Assembly (NCBI GenBank): GCA_002633025.1 | Contig: NMRB01000104.1 | Location: 398,763 to 462,762, forward strand | Direction of reading: 5' to 3' | Source: Notospermus geniculatus | Lineage: Eukaryota > Nemertea > Pilidiophora > Heteronemertea > Lineidae | Length of the DNA: 64,000 nucleotides | Shown here: positions 48,227-59,975 of the stretch, piece after piece | Position numbering within the stretch: position 1 is the first letter of the stretch | How the letters are laid out: the number at the start of each line of letters is the position of its first letter | Program-made: the position numbers and the translations under genes | The notes under the pieces: generated by a model | Seen by the model: the letters and a program-made list of their open reading frames with translations, nothing else | Databases searched by the model: none | Told to the model about the DNA's origin: nothing

Positions 48227-51200
48227 TCAGGCCGAATCAGCTTTTTTCCTTGCCGCAGCTGCGGCCTCCCGTTCCCGTTTCTGTTTTCGCCGCTCCCGCT
48301 TCATCCGCCTCAACTTCCGTCGAATCCTCAGAGCTTGGCTTTTGTGGCCTGGAATGGAAAATAATATGTGAAGAAACTAGCCTACATTTTTCACGGCGCT
48401 GGAAGAAAGAAAACTTGTCAGTTCTTGGGAATGTAGATTGGTTCCCAAACTTACCGGTAGGGCTTATCCAAGTGGTGAAATCGGGGAATCAATCTATTGG
48501 GATAAGAATTTGCTCTTGATCGCCGTGTGGAACTCATTAAAGGAATATAAGGACATATATCCCCCCCCCCCCCCGTGCAATTTTTGCTCTTCTTCGGCGA
48601 AATCAGAGTGCGGGCTGTTAGGCTGGGAGTTCAGTGAACTTTTTTCCCTGTATATCATGCCCGTTCCTTTTTCTCTCACGAAAAAGGAAGTAGTTACTGT
48701 GCAGGGGTAGCAGACGTCAGTCGAGAGAGATACGTCAACACACTGGCGATAGGAGAGGCAACAGGAGACGGGGGATTGGTCCAAGGCGCGAACCAGCGAA
48801 GAAAAGTTCTGTTATGGACGAGAATTAGCCCCGTAATTAAAACTAGAGCGAGAATTCTCAAAATACACCAAGGGAAACAAAGTAATTATTGATGACTTGA
48901 TGTTTGGAAGTATTGAAAATAAAGAAAGTATTTGAAAAAATCTGCGTAAGATAACTGATGTCAGACAAAGTCTAAGAGTCCTTATTTTGGCAAACCACTT
49001 TGAAATTCTAGAATGAAGTGAAAAAATTGTTCAATAGTAAGAGAATAAAGTAAGAATAGAGAACATCTATAGCTTATTAATTGCACAATTACCACGTTTT
49101 CCGCGCTTACGACGGCGCTTTTTGTCCACGTCAAGTTTTCTAACCGAAGTTTGCCTCCTGCCCTTGTCCCCCAAGGAGTGGGCCACCGACTTACGTTTCG
49201 TGCAGTACTTGCCATGCCAACCGAAGTCGCAGTGGCACAGGTCAGTGTCGACGCAGCGCCCGTGGGGGCCACAAATTCGGCGACAGAGAGCTGAAACATA
49301 CAAAAGGAATAAATAAGGAATGTCAAAAGGCAACATGATAACTTTCCCAATGAGACACGTGAGATATGTAGCCATAACTGATGAATTTCCTCTGGGCAGT
49401 CATGACAAATTGAAAGACGAAATATCGCGCTGTCGTCGCTTCAATTCGTATAGCCTACACGGCATCTTTTTGGATTAACTTACGGATATCACACGTGCGT
49501 CCAATGTATCCACCCTGGCATTTACATTGATTGTAACCGATACACACGCCATTGTTGAGACAACTCGGCCGGCAAGTAACTGTCAAAAAGGAAAGAAAGG
49601 CATAAGTACCGTAAGAACATGTGTAAGTAAGATAAAAGTTTATATTGTAGAAATGTACATGTAGGGTACACTGTAACTCCAATATTGTGTAGCGGCCAAA
49701 AAGCAACATTCGTTGCAATTATTCGGCCAATTCAGACAAGCCAAGGCTAAACTCAGACGACAATGGTGTGCACTGGCACTTGCATTGGCAACAATAAAAA
49801 AGTACTTACATCTTGCAACTTCACATGTTTTTCCAGTGTATCCATTTGGGCATGCGCAGGTACCAGGTGAAATACACTGCCCATTATTTAAGCATCGTGG
49901 CTCACATAGTGCTGGAATGATGCAGAACATTACTTAGTATCAAGAGACAGAGATCTGGTTGGGGTCAGACAATGGTTGTTTACAGGTCCATGCTATGAAA
50001 TGAACTCTGTTCCTATTCTTCCCTATTCTTACCTAACTCACAATAACTCCCGTGGAATCCCTGCCGGCACTCGCAGTCTCCATGTTCATTACAGTGCCCA
50101 TTGTTTTCGCATTTTGAATCACAGTTCAGGTACAAACTCTCTTTTTTAACTGCAAAAGAAGAGATCGATTCACTGTGACACGAAACGCTGTAGAACCCCT
50201 TTTAGTGCTGACAGCCAGTCCGGAGTCGAAGCAAGCTTCAGAGGTCGTTTCTCGATTATTGGCGCAGTCGAAGCTGGAAAAATAGTGCCAATGGCACTGT
50301 GCCCGCTTGGCTTGAAGCAGTTTGGCCCCCTAGTGGCAAAGTCAAGAATCAGATTTTGCCGAAAATTCATCTAAGTTGTTACAGCCTAGAGGTACATGTA
50401 GATACATGCAAAGTTTCAAAGCAATAGGTTGAACCGTTACAAAAAGAGCCAATTTCGTAATTTCAGGCAAACTTTGACCTCTGTGAACTTGAAAAGTAGG
50501 TCAAATTAAAAACTCGACTACTATATCTTATGTATCCCTATTAGATGCGACCCATGATAAAAATTTGACAAAGATCCGTCTCTTGGGAAGGGAGAAACAG
50601 TACTTTCAGAGATTTTGGTTTTGGCCCCCTAGTGGCAAAGTCAAGAATCAGACTTCCCGAAAATTTTGTCTGTAGGTTGCTATAACCTAGAGGTACACGT
50701 GTACAAAGTTTCAACATGATAGTTCAAACCATTATCAAAATATAGCCCTTTGAAATTTTTCACAAAACGCCCCCTGGAGGCCAAAATACGAATCCAACTG
50801 TGGTCAAAATCGAACTCGATCTTGATCTTAGGCCCATATATACACCTACCAAAGATAAAAAAGATTCGTCAAAAAATAAAGGCGCTAGAGCGCTAACGAA
50901 CCAAAAGTTTACGGACGTACCGCCGTACGGACTGACGCACGACAGACCACCACTCAATGACCCCAACCACAGCATAAGCCCTGCTGGGCCTTGCGGCCAA
51001 GCGGGCTAAAAAGGACGCCATTCATCGCATCTGACGTGATGAATGGACGGAAACCAGAGAAATCTCACCTCTCTGTGGTGGAACATACTATTGATTGGGC
51101 TGACATCAGGCAAAAGTGGAACCGGAACACCAAAGGGTGGGAGAGATTGCGAAACACTGTTGACGCTACTAAAAATTCATAATTTTTGCAATTACAGAAG

Positions 51201-52430
51201 TATTGACCATCGACTACTGGCAATGGGATCGCTGACCGGCTAAGGTGACATGCAAAGGGTTATGCTTCTAATACCCAAACTTTGGCACGTGTCCCGCGGT
51301 CAGCAGGCATACAAAGAACGGTTTTGTAGCTATAATATCCTTCATGTTCGTGTTGCGGTAAACTAAAGATTCAATTATCGATAATTGCTTGGTTTATTGT
51401 ATGTTTATGGATAGAAAATTTGATTAAACCAGAAATGAGCAATCCATTAACGCTTTTGAAGGCACAGACTTAATGATATTTCTGGTAGCGGTGAAAATGC
51501 CAGAAAACTTCGATGATGAACATGCATTAATTTGTCTATTGGGAGGGTAAAGCCATTTCGTCATCGCTCGACATAAACAGGCTATGTGAGAGGGCGAGAT
51601 TTCCTGGAATTTCATAGGCGATGATCCAGCATGGATGCATGTGAAACTGTCCAATTATAGCACGCTCAGTTGCATTAGTTCGAGTTTCAGTTTCAGTTTC
51701 AGAAGTGAAAATTGTCTTTCAGTGTCACCAACCTAAATTCCCATGGACGGCACATTCTTTCCTCATTCTGAGCTGCAGAGGGGAGCCATCAATTGGCTGA
51801 GCCCAGGCGTCTGTGATATGTAGTTTTATATGCAGGCTGGCGATGCCTTTTTTTCGCCCTGTACATGGAATGGCAACTTCAAAACCTGGAAAGAAATAGC
51901 AAGGAAGGTCTGTGATTCCTAATCAAAAATACGCATATACGGATAGTTTGACAGCGAAAAATCAAGAGTAGGCTTACCAGCCCCCGAATAACACATCAGA
52001 ATGACTTTTCATGAAATAAAAACCGAGGACGGTATTAGTCAAAAAGTGTCCACATTTACCCATTCAGCAACATTTGGGTTTAACGAAAGTGGTAATATTT
52101 CTCAAAGACATGCCATATCTGTTTCTTCAACACAGGAAACAGCGACACACAAAAACAGATCGGCATTGTTGACTTTCTTTTAGCTCGTTATAATTCAAAA
52201 ACTTTCAATATTTCGTAAAAAAAGTCTCCCAACTCACTCTTCTTATCGCCTGAAATAAGGCCACTGACAGGAATACTCAGCAAGGGGTCGTACAACATCA
52301 GCGTGTCCATCGACTTGAGCTCGGCGAAATAATACCAATACTGGAATGAGAAAGGGTCGTATATCGTTTCGATGGAGAAGACGTACATGTACATAACCAA
52401 CATTTCATTTAAAAAATGCAGCCCTGGATT
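48227..52430 (-). CDS. WIF1: WIF1-like secreted Wnt inhibitor (5' exons not found in window)
   Basis: Seven exons in phase: 52430-52238, 51885-51733, 50149-50033, 49911-49810, 49579-49484, 49290-49195, 48348-48227 (879 nt, 292 aa plus stop). The first two give the second part of a WIF domain (FQYWYYFAELKSMD, LISGDKKSFEVAIPCTG). Four EGF-like repeats follow, one per phase 1-1 exon: CDSKCENNGHC..., CEPRCLNNGQC..., CRPSCLNNGVC..., CRRICGPHGRC...WHGKYCTKR. The terminal exon encodes a strongly basic tail (RIRRKLRRMKRERRKQKRERE, then AAAAARKKADSA). Vertebrate WIF1 and fly Shifted have five EGF repeats; the one like human EGF3 is missing. The split after CxKR matches human WIF1. Known role: WIF domains bind Wnts outside the cell (Hedgehog for fly Shifted), and the EGF repeats bind heparan-sulfate proteoglycans. 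The signal-peptide exon and first part of the WIF domain are not found. The EGF4 frame also reads through its donor for 42 codons to a different basic tail (stop at 49067). Confidence 0.88.
50283..51007. mobile_element. ~725-bp insertion in one WIF copy only, MITE-like
   Basis: Unit 2 has the empty site (gcgcagtcgaaggaaaaagg near 53780), while unit 1 carries this insert. Flanking aaaaa runs (50278-50282 and 51008-51012) may be the target duplication. Near the ends gcccgcttggc (50301-50311) and gccaagcgggc (50996-51006) are exact inverted repeats. The right end forms a hairpin around gggccttgcggcc. Inside, tggccccctagtggcaaag occurs twice (about 50323 and 50622). No ORF, so a nonautonomous element. 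The presence/absence difference marks it as recent or polymorphic. Confidence 0.75.
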
Positions 52431-52699
52431 CTGGAATAAGAAACTCTCCCTTGCACACCTTTTATCATCTTTGTATTCTGAGTGTTAAGTAGTTGTAGTC
52501 ACCGTTCTGTTGCAGCAGAGTTAGATGAAAGGCTTTTTTCTGTAAAGCTATTCATCAGAACAAGTTCCAGAAATGGCCAGTTTACTTGTCAGGGAATAAG
52601 CAATTACAGGAGCTGAAAGACCGATCTGATACTTATTCTGAGAGGTGTATTTTATTTGCGTTTTTGCACAATAAATTTCGTGTATACATACCGACTTAC

Positions 52700-55225
52700 G
52701 TTTCGTGCAGTACTTGCCATGCCAGCCGAAGTCGCAGTGGCACAGGTCAGTGTCGACGCAGCGCCCGTGGGGGCCACAAATACGGCGACAGAGAGCTGAA
52801 ACATACAACGTAAGGAATAAACAAGCAATGTCAAAAGGCAACAAAACAGCTTTCCCAATGAGACACGTGAGACATGTAGCCATAACTGGTGAATTTCCTC
52901 TACTGGTCACCATGAAAAATTGAAATACGAAATATCGCGCTGTCGCCGCTTATCATTGTGAGATACGTTTTAAATTCGTATAGCCTACACGGCACCTTTT
53001 TGGATTAACTTACGGATATCACACGTGCGTCCAATGTATCCACCCTGGCATTTACACTGATTGTAACCGATACAAACGCCATTGTTGAGACAACTCGGCC
53101 GGCAAGTAACTGTCAAAAAGGAAAGAAAGGCATAAGTACCGTAAAAAAACATTACATGGGTAAGAAAGAGAAAAGTATATTAGTGATGTAAAGTAAAACA
53201 CTGTAATATTGCGTAGCGGCCAAAAAGCAACATTCGTTGCAATTGTTGGCCAATTCAGGCAACCCAAGGCTAGAAGTCGGACGACAATGGTGTGCACTGG
53301 CACTTGCATTGGCAACAATAAAAAAGTTTACTTACATCTTGCAAGTTCACATGTTTTTCCAGTGTATCCATTTGGGCATGCGCAGTTACCAGGTGAAATA
53401 CACTGCCCATTATTTAAGCATCGTGGCTCACATAGTGCTGGAATGATGCAGAACATTACTTAGTATCAAGAGACAGAGATCTGGTTGGGGTCAGACAATG
53501 GTTGTTACAGGTCCATGCTATGAAATGAACTCTGTTCCTATTCTTACCTAATTCACAATAACTCCCGTGGAATCCCTGCCGGCACTCGCAGTCTCCATGT
53601 TCATTACAGTGCCCATTGTTTTCGCATTTTGAATCACAGTTCAGGTACAAACTCTCTTTTTTAACTGCAAAAGAAGAGATACCGATTCAATGTGACACGA
53701 AACGCTGTTTTTTTAGAACCCCTTTTAGTGCTGACAGCCAGTCCGGAGTCGAAGCAAGCTTCAGAGGTCGCTTCCCGATTGGCGCAGTCGAAGGAAAAAG
53801 GACGCTATTCATGACATCTGACGTGATGTATGGGCGGAAATATAAGAGAAATCTTTTTAACCTCTCAGTGGTGGATAATATTACAAATGCTTGGGCTGAC
53901 ATCAGGCAAAAGCGGAACCGGAACACCAAAGGGTGGGAGAGATTGCGAAACACTGTTGACGCTATTACTAAAAATTCATAATTTTTGCAATTACAGAAGT
54001 ATTGACCATCGACTACTGGCAATGGGATCGCTGACCGGCTAAGGTGACATGCAAAGGGTTATGCTTCTAATACCCAAAATTTGGCACGTGTCCCGCGGTC
54101 AGCAGGCATACAAAGAACGGTTTTGTAACTATAATATCCTTCATGTTCGTGTTGCGGTAAACTAAAGGTTCAATTATCGATAATTGCTTGGTTTATTGTA
54201 TGTTTATGGATAGAAAATTTGATTAAACCAGAAATGAGCAATCCATTAACGCTTTTGAAGGCACAGACTTTATGATATTTCTGGTAGCGGTTGAAATGCC
54301 AGGAAACTTCGATGATGAACATGCATTAATTTGTCTATTGGGAGGGTAAAGCCATTTCGTCATCGCTCGACATAAACAGGCTAAGTGAGAGGGCGAGATT
54401 TCCTGGAATTTCATAGGCGATGATCCAGCATGGATGCATGTGAAACTGTCCAATTATAGCACGCTCAGTTGCATTAGTTCGAGTTTCAGTTTCAGTTTCA
54501 GAAGTGAAAATTGTCTTTCAGTGTCACCAACCTAAATTCCCATGGACGGCACATTCTTTCCTCATTCTGAGCTGCAGAGGGGAGCCATCAATTGGCTGAG
54601 CCCAGGCGTCTGTGATATGTAGTTTTATATGCAGGCTGGCGATGCCTTTTTTTCGCCCTGTACATGGAATGGCAACTTCAAAACCTGGAAAGAAATAGCA
54701 AGGAAGGTCTGTGATTCCTAATCAAAAATACGCATACGGATAGTTTGACAGCGAAAAATCAAGAGTAGGCTTACCAGCCCCCGAATAACACATCAGAATG
54801 ACTTTTCATGAAATAAAAACCGAGGACGGTATTAGTCAAAAAGTGTCCACATTTACCCATTCAGCAACATTTGGGTTTAACGAAAGTGGTAATATTTCTC
54901 AAAGACATGCCATCTGTTTCTTCAACACAGGAAACAGCAACACACAAAAACAGATCGGCATTGTTGACTTTCTTTTAGCTCGTTATAATTCAAAAACTTT
55001 CAATATTTCGTAAAAAAAGTCTCCCAACTCACTCTTCTTATCGCCCGAAATAAGGCCACTGACAGGAATACTCAGCAAGGGGTCGTACAACATCAGCGTG
55101 TCCATCGACTTGAGCTCGGCGAAATAATACCAATACTGGAATGAGAAAGGGTCGTATATCGTTTCGATGGAGAAGACGTACATGTACATAACCAACATTT
55201 CATTAAAAAAATGCAGCCCTGGATT
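52700..55225 (-). CDS. WIF1: Partial tandem copy of the WIF1-like gene (WIF and four EGF exons, no terminal exon)
   Basis: Exons 55225-55033, 54684-54532, 53664-53548, 53437-53336, 53109-53014 and 52795-52700 repeat the lengths and phases of the downstream copy exactly (193, 153, 117, 102, 96, 96). Three amino-acid differences are seen: F/L in the first exon (LHFFNE versus LHFLNE), and N/T and L/V in EGF2. All splice sites are intact. The copy stops at 52691, just past the EGF4 donor, and is joined directly to the upstream end of the other copy without an N. No terminal exon follows. It is either an unmerged allele or a real partial duplication. Joined in phase, its EGF4 could splice to a downstream phase-1 exon but not to the downstream first WIF exon, which begins in phase 0. 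Confidence 0.8.
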
Positions 55226-55490
55226 CTGGAATAAGAAACTCTCCCTTGCACACCTTTTATCATCTTTGTATTCTGAGTGTTAAGTAGTTGTAGTCACCGT
55301 TCTGTTGCAGCAGAGTTAGATGAAAGGCTTTTTTCTGTAAAGCTATTCATCTCTCAGAACAAGTTCCAGAAATGGCCAGTTTACTTGTCAGGGAACAAGC
55401 AATTACAGGAGCTGAAAGACCGATCTGATACTTATTCTGAGAGGTGTTTATTTGCGTTTTCGCACAATAAATTTCGTGTATACATGTACA

Positions 55491-57131
55491 AAGAAATTGG
55501 AGACGTCACAAGCGCCAGGACCTGCTGGGGGTATTAGACTGATTCATATGAATTTGGTTTTGTCCATCTGTCTTGTGAGCAAGCCCAAGGAAGTTTCCAG
55601 TATCGACCACAGACTGATCAAAAGTATATCTTTAACTGCCCCAAAAACAAGTGTGACACTCAGTAGAAGGGTCGAATCCAACTCGCTGCTCCAGGCTTTG
55701 GGTCATCGGTCAGTTAGCTGCGCCCACTCACCCCCCCCCCCCTTGCAGTGTTCATCTTTCTCAGACTCGAGTCGAGGAAATATGGACTGACAATGGTTGA
55801 ACCAAACATGACTAGAAGTGTGTTTATCTTCCCCCGCTTGAGTTTGGACAATATTTACCCAATATTAAATTTCGATGATTTTAGAAGAAAATTATGGCCA
55901 GTGAATCAGCTTGAGCTCTGGATGTGTGCTTTGAACTGCCCTCGAGATCGGCTGTATGGCTTTTGATGGAATCTCAATGATAGAATAAAGTTTTGCCGAG
56001 TTAGTGATACCGTAGGGCCTATATATACAGATTGTCCTGTGTGTGAACATTGCGTCTCCAAGCACATGTCTGTCGTCGAAAAGAGAACCATCCCTCATCA
56101 ATGAGCAGAATTCAAAGGTCACCGACCAACCATCACTGACAAAGTGACCTTGACTAAGTGGAGATTGTCAACTCGACACGGGCCAAGGGCCATCTAGCCA
56201 AGAGCGCTTCTGCTTGTGGAGGTAGGGAAGGATGCAGGATATCCTCGAGGGCCTGGTACCAAGTAAATACCCACAATGCTGCAGGAAGTGAAATCCATTG
56301 TACTTCCTCTTCCTCTCAGGTGAAAGGGCCACCCACTTCTTGCCTCGACGAGTTAGCACCGTCTCGCTTGTTTACTCAGATTCATTTCACAAACCGTACT
56401 TCGGAATCCTATACACTGAAAAACTCTGCTTCATCAAAATGACGAACTTAGGTTCGTTTTCCATTACATGTATCACCAAACTGAGCATCTAAATCCGTCA
56501 AAATGACAAGTCCACGTTCGTCATTCTGACGAACCCTTGACGAACATAAAACACGGGTTTGTCAAGAGACAAGTCCACCCTTGCTCATGTTTTAAAGAGT
56601 ACGTTGATGATGTCTCCAACCCTCCTGCAGAATACCCTAAATTGTCAGACTAGCTTCGTGGGTTCGGTGCAGGATGCGTCCTCTTGATCGGCGAATGTTC
56701 AGCTATGCCTTGGCCTTACCAATCAGGTCCATTTAGGTTTACTGGGTGATCCAGATTTTTTTTCGGTGCTGAAACCCGACTATCTCGGACAAAGAAAGAA
56801 TTTGGCTGTGTTTGTAGAAATGTACCGCGTTGTGGATATAGTCCGAGTTATTCATAGATTGATAGCTGCATGCCAGAAATATTCATCAGTGCAAACCGTA
56901 AAGTTCATTGAGAATGGGATTTGTAAACACAACTTTTGCTTTTTGGTAAGAATGCGGGATGCAAATGACTTGGTTACGATGCAGACGCGTTTCCCTATTT
57001 ACTGAGCACTGACAGAGAAGAAACGATGGCGCAATCATGCAATCAGGGCAGTACAGCAATGTTGCTCAAGTGTGTTTCTGATGTACAGCGATTATGCACA
57101 TGGAGGGCTAGCCTATCTGACATAATACATG
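55491..57131. other. No gene seen
   Basis: Unique sequence upstream of the WIF copies. I looked on the minus strand for the WIF signal-peptide exon and the LxLWID-type start of the WIF domain and did not find them. A poly-C run lies near 55732. Confidence 0.5.
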
Positions 57132-58922
57132 TAATCGACGCAATTAGAGGTGTTACTTTCAGATGTTATTTATTGCTAAAATCCTTGAATGGCATTTTAT
57201 TTATTACTACATTGATCATTTCGCCTGTTCTTTTTTTCACCAATCGTTCAACACGGCCGATCAGATGAAATGATCCTTTTTTGTTATTAAAACCTTTACA
57301 AACACTTCGAACACTGCACCGGCTGTACTTTCGGTATCCATGAGCGACATATCGCACAAAATTTCGAAATCTTACTACAGGCGGCGCCCGCGCCGCCCGT
57401 AATAGCGTGACGTCACAACATGTACATGTACGTACATGTACATGTAGGTTGCATATTTTTTCCTTGTCCTGTAATTGTATGCTTGGAAGGTAAATCATAG
57501 AATGTTAATTCAAATGATATCTGCTTCAATGAAGATGTATGACTAAGTGGGAGTAACTCATGTACGCAGTTTGTAAAGTTATTGGCTGTCAGAAACTGGC
57601 TTCCGGAAGATAGGTAGCAGAAGTTATCAAACCTGTCTAGTTAGCGATAAGCCAGAGAGAGAATAATGGCTCTAATTACTAAAATCAGATAATTGATGTT
57701 TTGCTTAGCGTAATTAACCCGAAGGTAACTAGGCTGAAAACCGCAGAGGGGAACTTACGTGGCTTCATAGGAGAGGCATGGAGCCAGAGGAGTAGACGCA
57801 AGTGGCTCCGAAAGGTGACTCTGACATGTCTGAAGATGCCAGCCGAAGTTATCGCCAATGTGGTGGTGGTATGATCGACAAGGGCGTTGGCCTACTGGAA
57901 CAAGTTTTTCTGTCAACAACTGATGCAAAGGTTGTTCCACTTCTGAACAATTTATCCGTATAATGTAATTCGCCGTCAGCCCCGTTTCATCATCAATCGA
58001 TCTATATTTTGACCATGAAACTGAAANGTAATCGACGCAATTAGAGGTGTTACTTTGAGATGTTATTTATTGCTAAAATCCTTGAATGGCATTTTATTCA
58101 TTGTTACATTGATCATTTCGCCTGTTCTTTTTTTCACCAATCGTTCAACAAGGCCGATCAGATGAAATGATCCTTTTTTGTTATTAAAACCTTTACAAAC
58201 ACTTCGAACACTGCACCGGCTGTACTTTCGGTATCCATGAGCGAAATATCGCACAAAATTTCGAAATCCTACTACAGGCGGCGCCCGTAATAGCGTGACG
58301 TCACAACATGTATATGTACATGTACATGTACATGTACATGTAGGTTGCATATTTTTTCCTTGTCCTGTAATTGTATGCTTGGAAGGTAAATCATAGAATG
58401 TTAATTCAAATGATATCTGTTTCAATGAAGATGTATGACTAAGTGGGAGTAACTCATGTACGCAGTTTGTAAAGTTATTGGCTGTCAGAAACTGGCTTCC
58501 GGAAGATAGGTAGCAGAAGTTATCAAACCTGTCTAGTTAGCGATAAGCCAGAGAGAGAATAATGGCTCTAATTACTAAAATCAGATAATTGATGTTTTGC
58601 TTAGCGTAATTAACCCGAAGGTAACTAGGCTGAAAACCGCAGAGGGGAACTTACGTGGCTTCATAGGAGAGGCATGGAGCCAGAGGAGTAGACGCAAGTG
58701 GCTCCGAAAGGTGACTCTGACATGTCTGAAGATGCCAGCCGAAGTTATCGCCAATGTGGTGGTGGTATGATCGACAAGGGCGTTGGCCTACTGGAACAAG
58801 TTTTTCTGTCAACAACTGATGCAAAGGTGGTTCCACTTCTGAACAATTTATCCGTATAATGTAATTCGCCGTCAGCCCCGTTTCATCATCAATCGATCTA
58901 TATTTTGACCATGAAACTGAAA
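57132..58922. repeat. ~0.89-kb direct duplication around an N (58027), probable alleles
   Basis: Copy A 57132-58026 and copy B 58028-58922 both start gtaatcgacgcaattagagg and end gaccatgaaactgaaa. They differ by few substitutions, by a short gcgcc indel (ggcggcgcccgcgccgcccg versus ggcggcgcccg), and by the length of an ACATGT array (about 57418-57446 versus 58308-58342). Confidence 0.9.
58659..58920 (-). other. Candidate unassigned exon, also present in the allelic copy at ~57763-58026
   Basis: On the minus strand an acceptor (GAGTTTCAG) is followed by ~87 open codons (SWSKYRSIDDETGLTANYII ... LAPCLSYEA) and a strong donor (CCAC|GTAAGTTC). The two copies differ by one codon (Q/P). I do not recognise the sequence. 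Its end phase (2) does not fit the WIF exon at 55225, so a direct join to the WIF1-like gene is not supported, although the strand and position would allow it to be an upstream exon with another in between. Confidence 0.25.
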
Positions 58923-59975
58923 CTCAATTGACTCACGCTCCATGATAAACTGAAAGCATTATCTTCAAAGCCCAACAGGTCAAAATAATATTGGTCGAAC
59001 CTTGTCCAACGTCATTATAGATATCAAACATCGCTGTTATAAACGAGGGAAGTACATAAAAAGCATCATGGGGACGAGGTTAATGGCGAGTTTTTCTGTT
59101 ATCTCGCAATATCTCGCAGTATCTCCGAGCTATCTGTCAGATACACGTGCGAGTCTAAGTGGCAGAAGATAAACGGGTAATTTAGTACGAACAAGGTACA
59201 ATTTTATCACTCTCTCCCCGGCAGATACAAGTACCTCTATAATCCAGCTATTGGTCTGTTCTTTGTCTAATTGATGAGCGAGACATGAAAATAATAAAAA
59301 GATGTTAAGATCAAAAGTTGGCTTGGGTTAAAAACTGCGCCGAGGCGACTAAAACCGGGCTTCTTTGATGATTTAGCGCCTTAACGTTTGCATTACCATC
59401 AGCAGAAAGTGTGATAATGTATGGAACACGAACATGAACCGGTATATTCAGGATATCGGACTGACACGTCGGGGTAGCAACACCCGCGCCTGCCACCAAT
59501 GTAGCCACAGATTCGATCCCTGGGCATGCCAGTGGCTAGACAGTGTACGTAATCTCTCCTCGACACCATAGGTCGATATCATCGGGCTCCGGTTTACTTT
59601 ACCCTGCAAGTCCGTCATATCTTGACAAGCTAAACGAGATCATCAAATCAACTCCATCTTGTCCATCACGCTTTTGTCAACAAGCCATAATTAGGATTAC
59701 CTACTTGGAAACTAAACAAACATTTTGAAGCATAGTTTATATTGACGTTGTCCATTTATGTTTACCATTCGGTCATGTCGATGATCTCTGACTGGTCGCT
59801 GGCACAGAAGATTCGATTGTCAGATGGAAATCGGAGATTGTTTGCTCATTCCATCTACATGTAACCCTGTCCAACCTCTACCTAGTATCTGGGAGCTCTA
59901 ATCGACGTGTGGAAATGTCTTGATGGACACTGTAGGTTTGGGGACGTCTGAAAGAAGCTCAGCTTCGTCTCGGAG

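Larger units (their letters stand above)
49188..55490. repeat. Tandem direct duplication of the WIF1-like interior without an N
   Basis: Unit 1 is about 49188-52690 and unit 2 about 52691-55490. Both end in cgtgtatacat and begin at ccgacttacg. They differ by scattered substitutions, short indels and a ~0.73 kb insertion in unit 1 only. The junction lies ~10 bp inside the intron after the EGF4 exon. Divergence looks similar to the N-flanked pairs elsewhere in the window, so a collapsed-allele artefact is plausible. Confidence 0.85.

Noticed and set aside
52238-55225. One large protein with WIF-EGF4-WIF-EGF4
   Set aside because: The upstream EGF4 exon ends in phase 1 while the downstream first WIF exon starts in phase 0, so that join breaks the frame.
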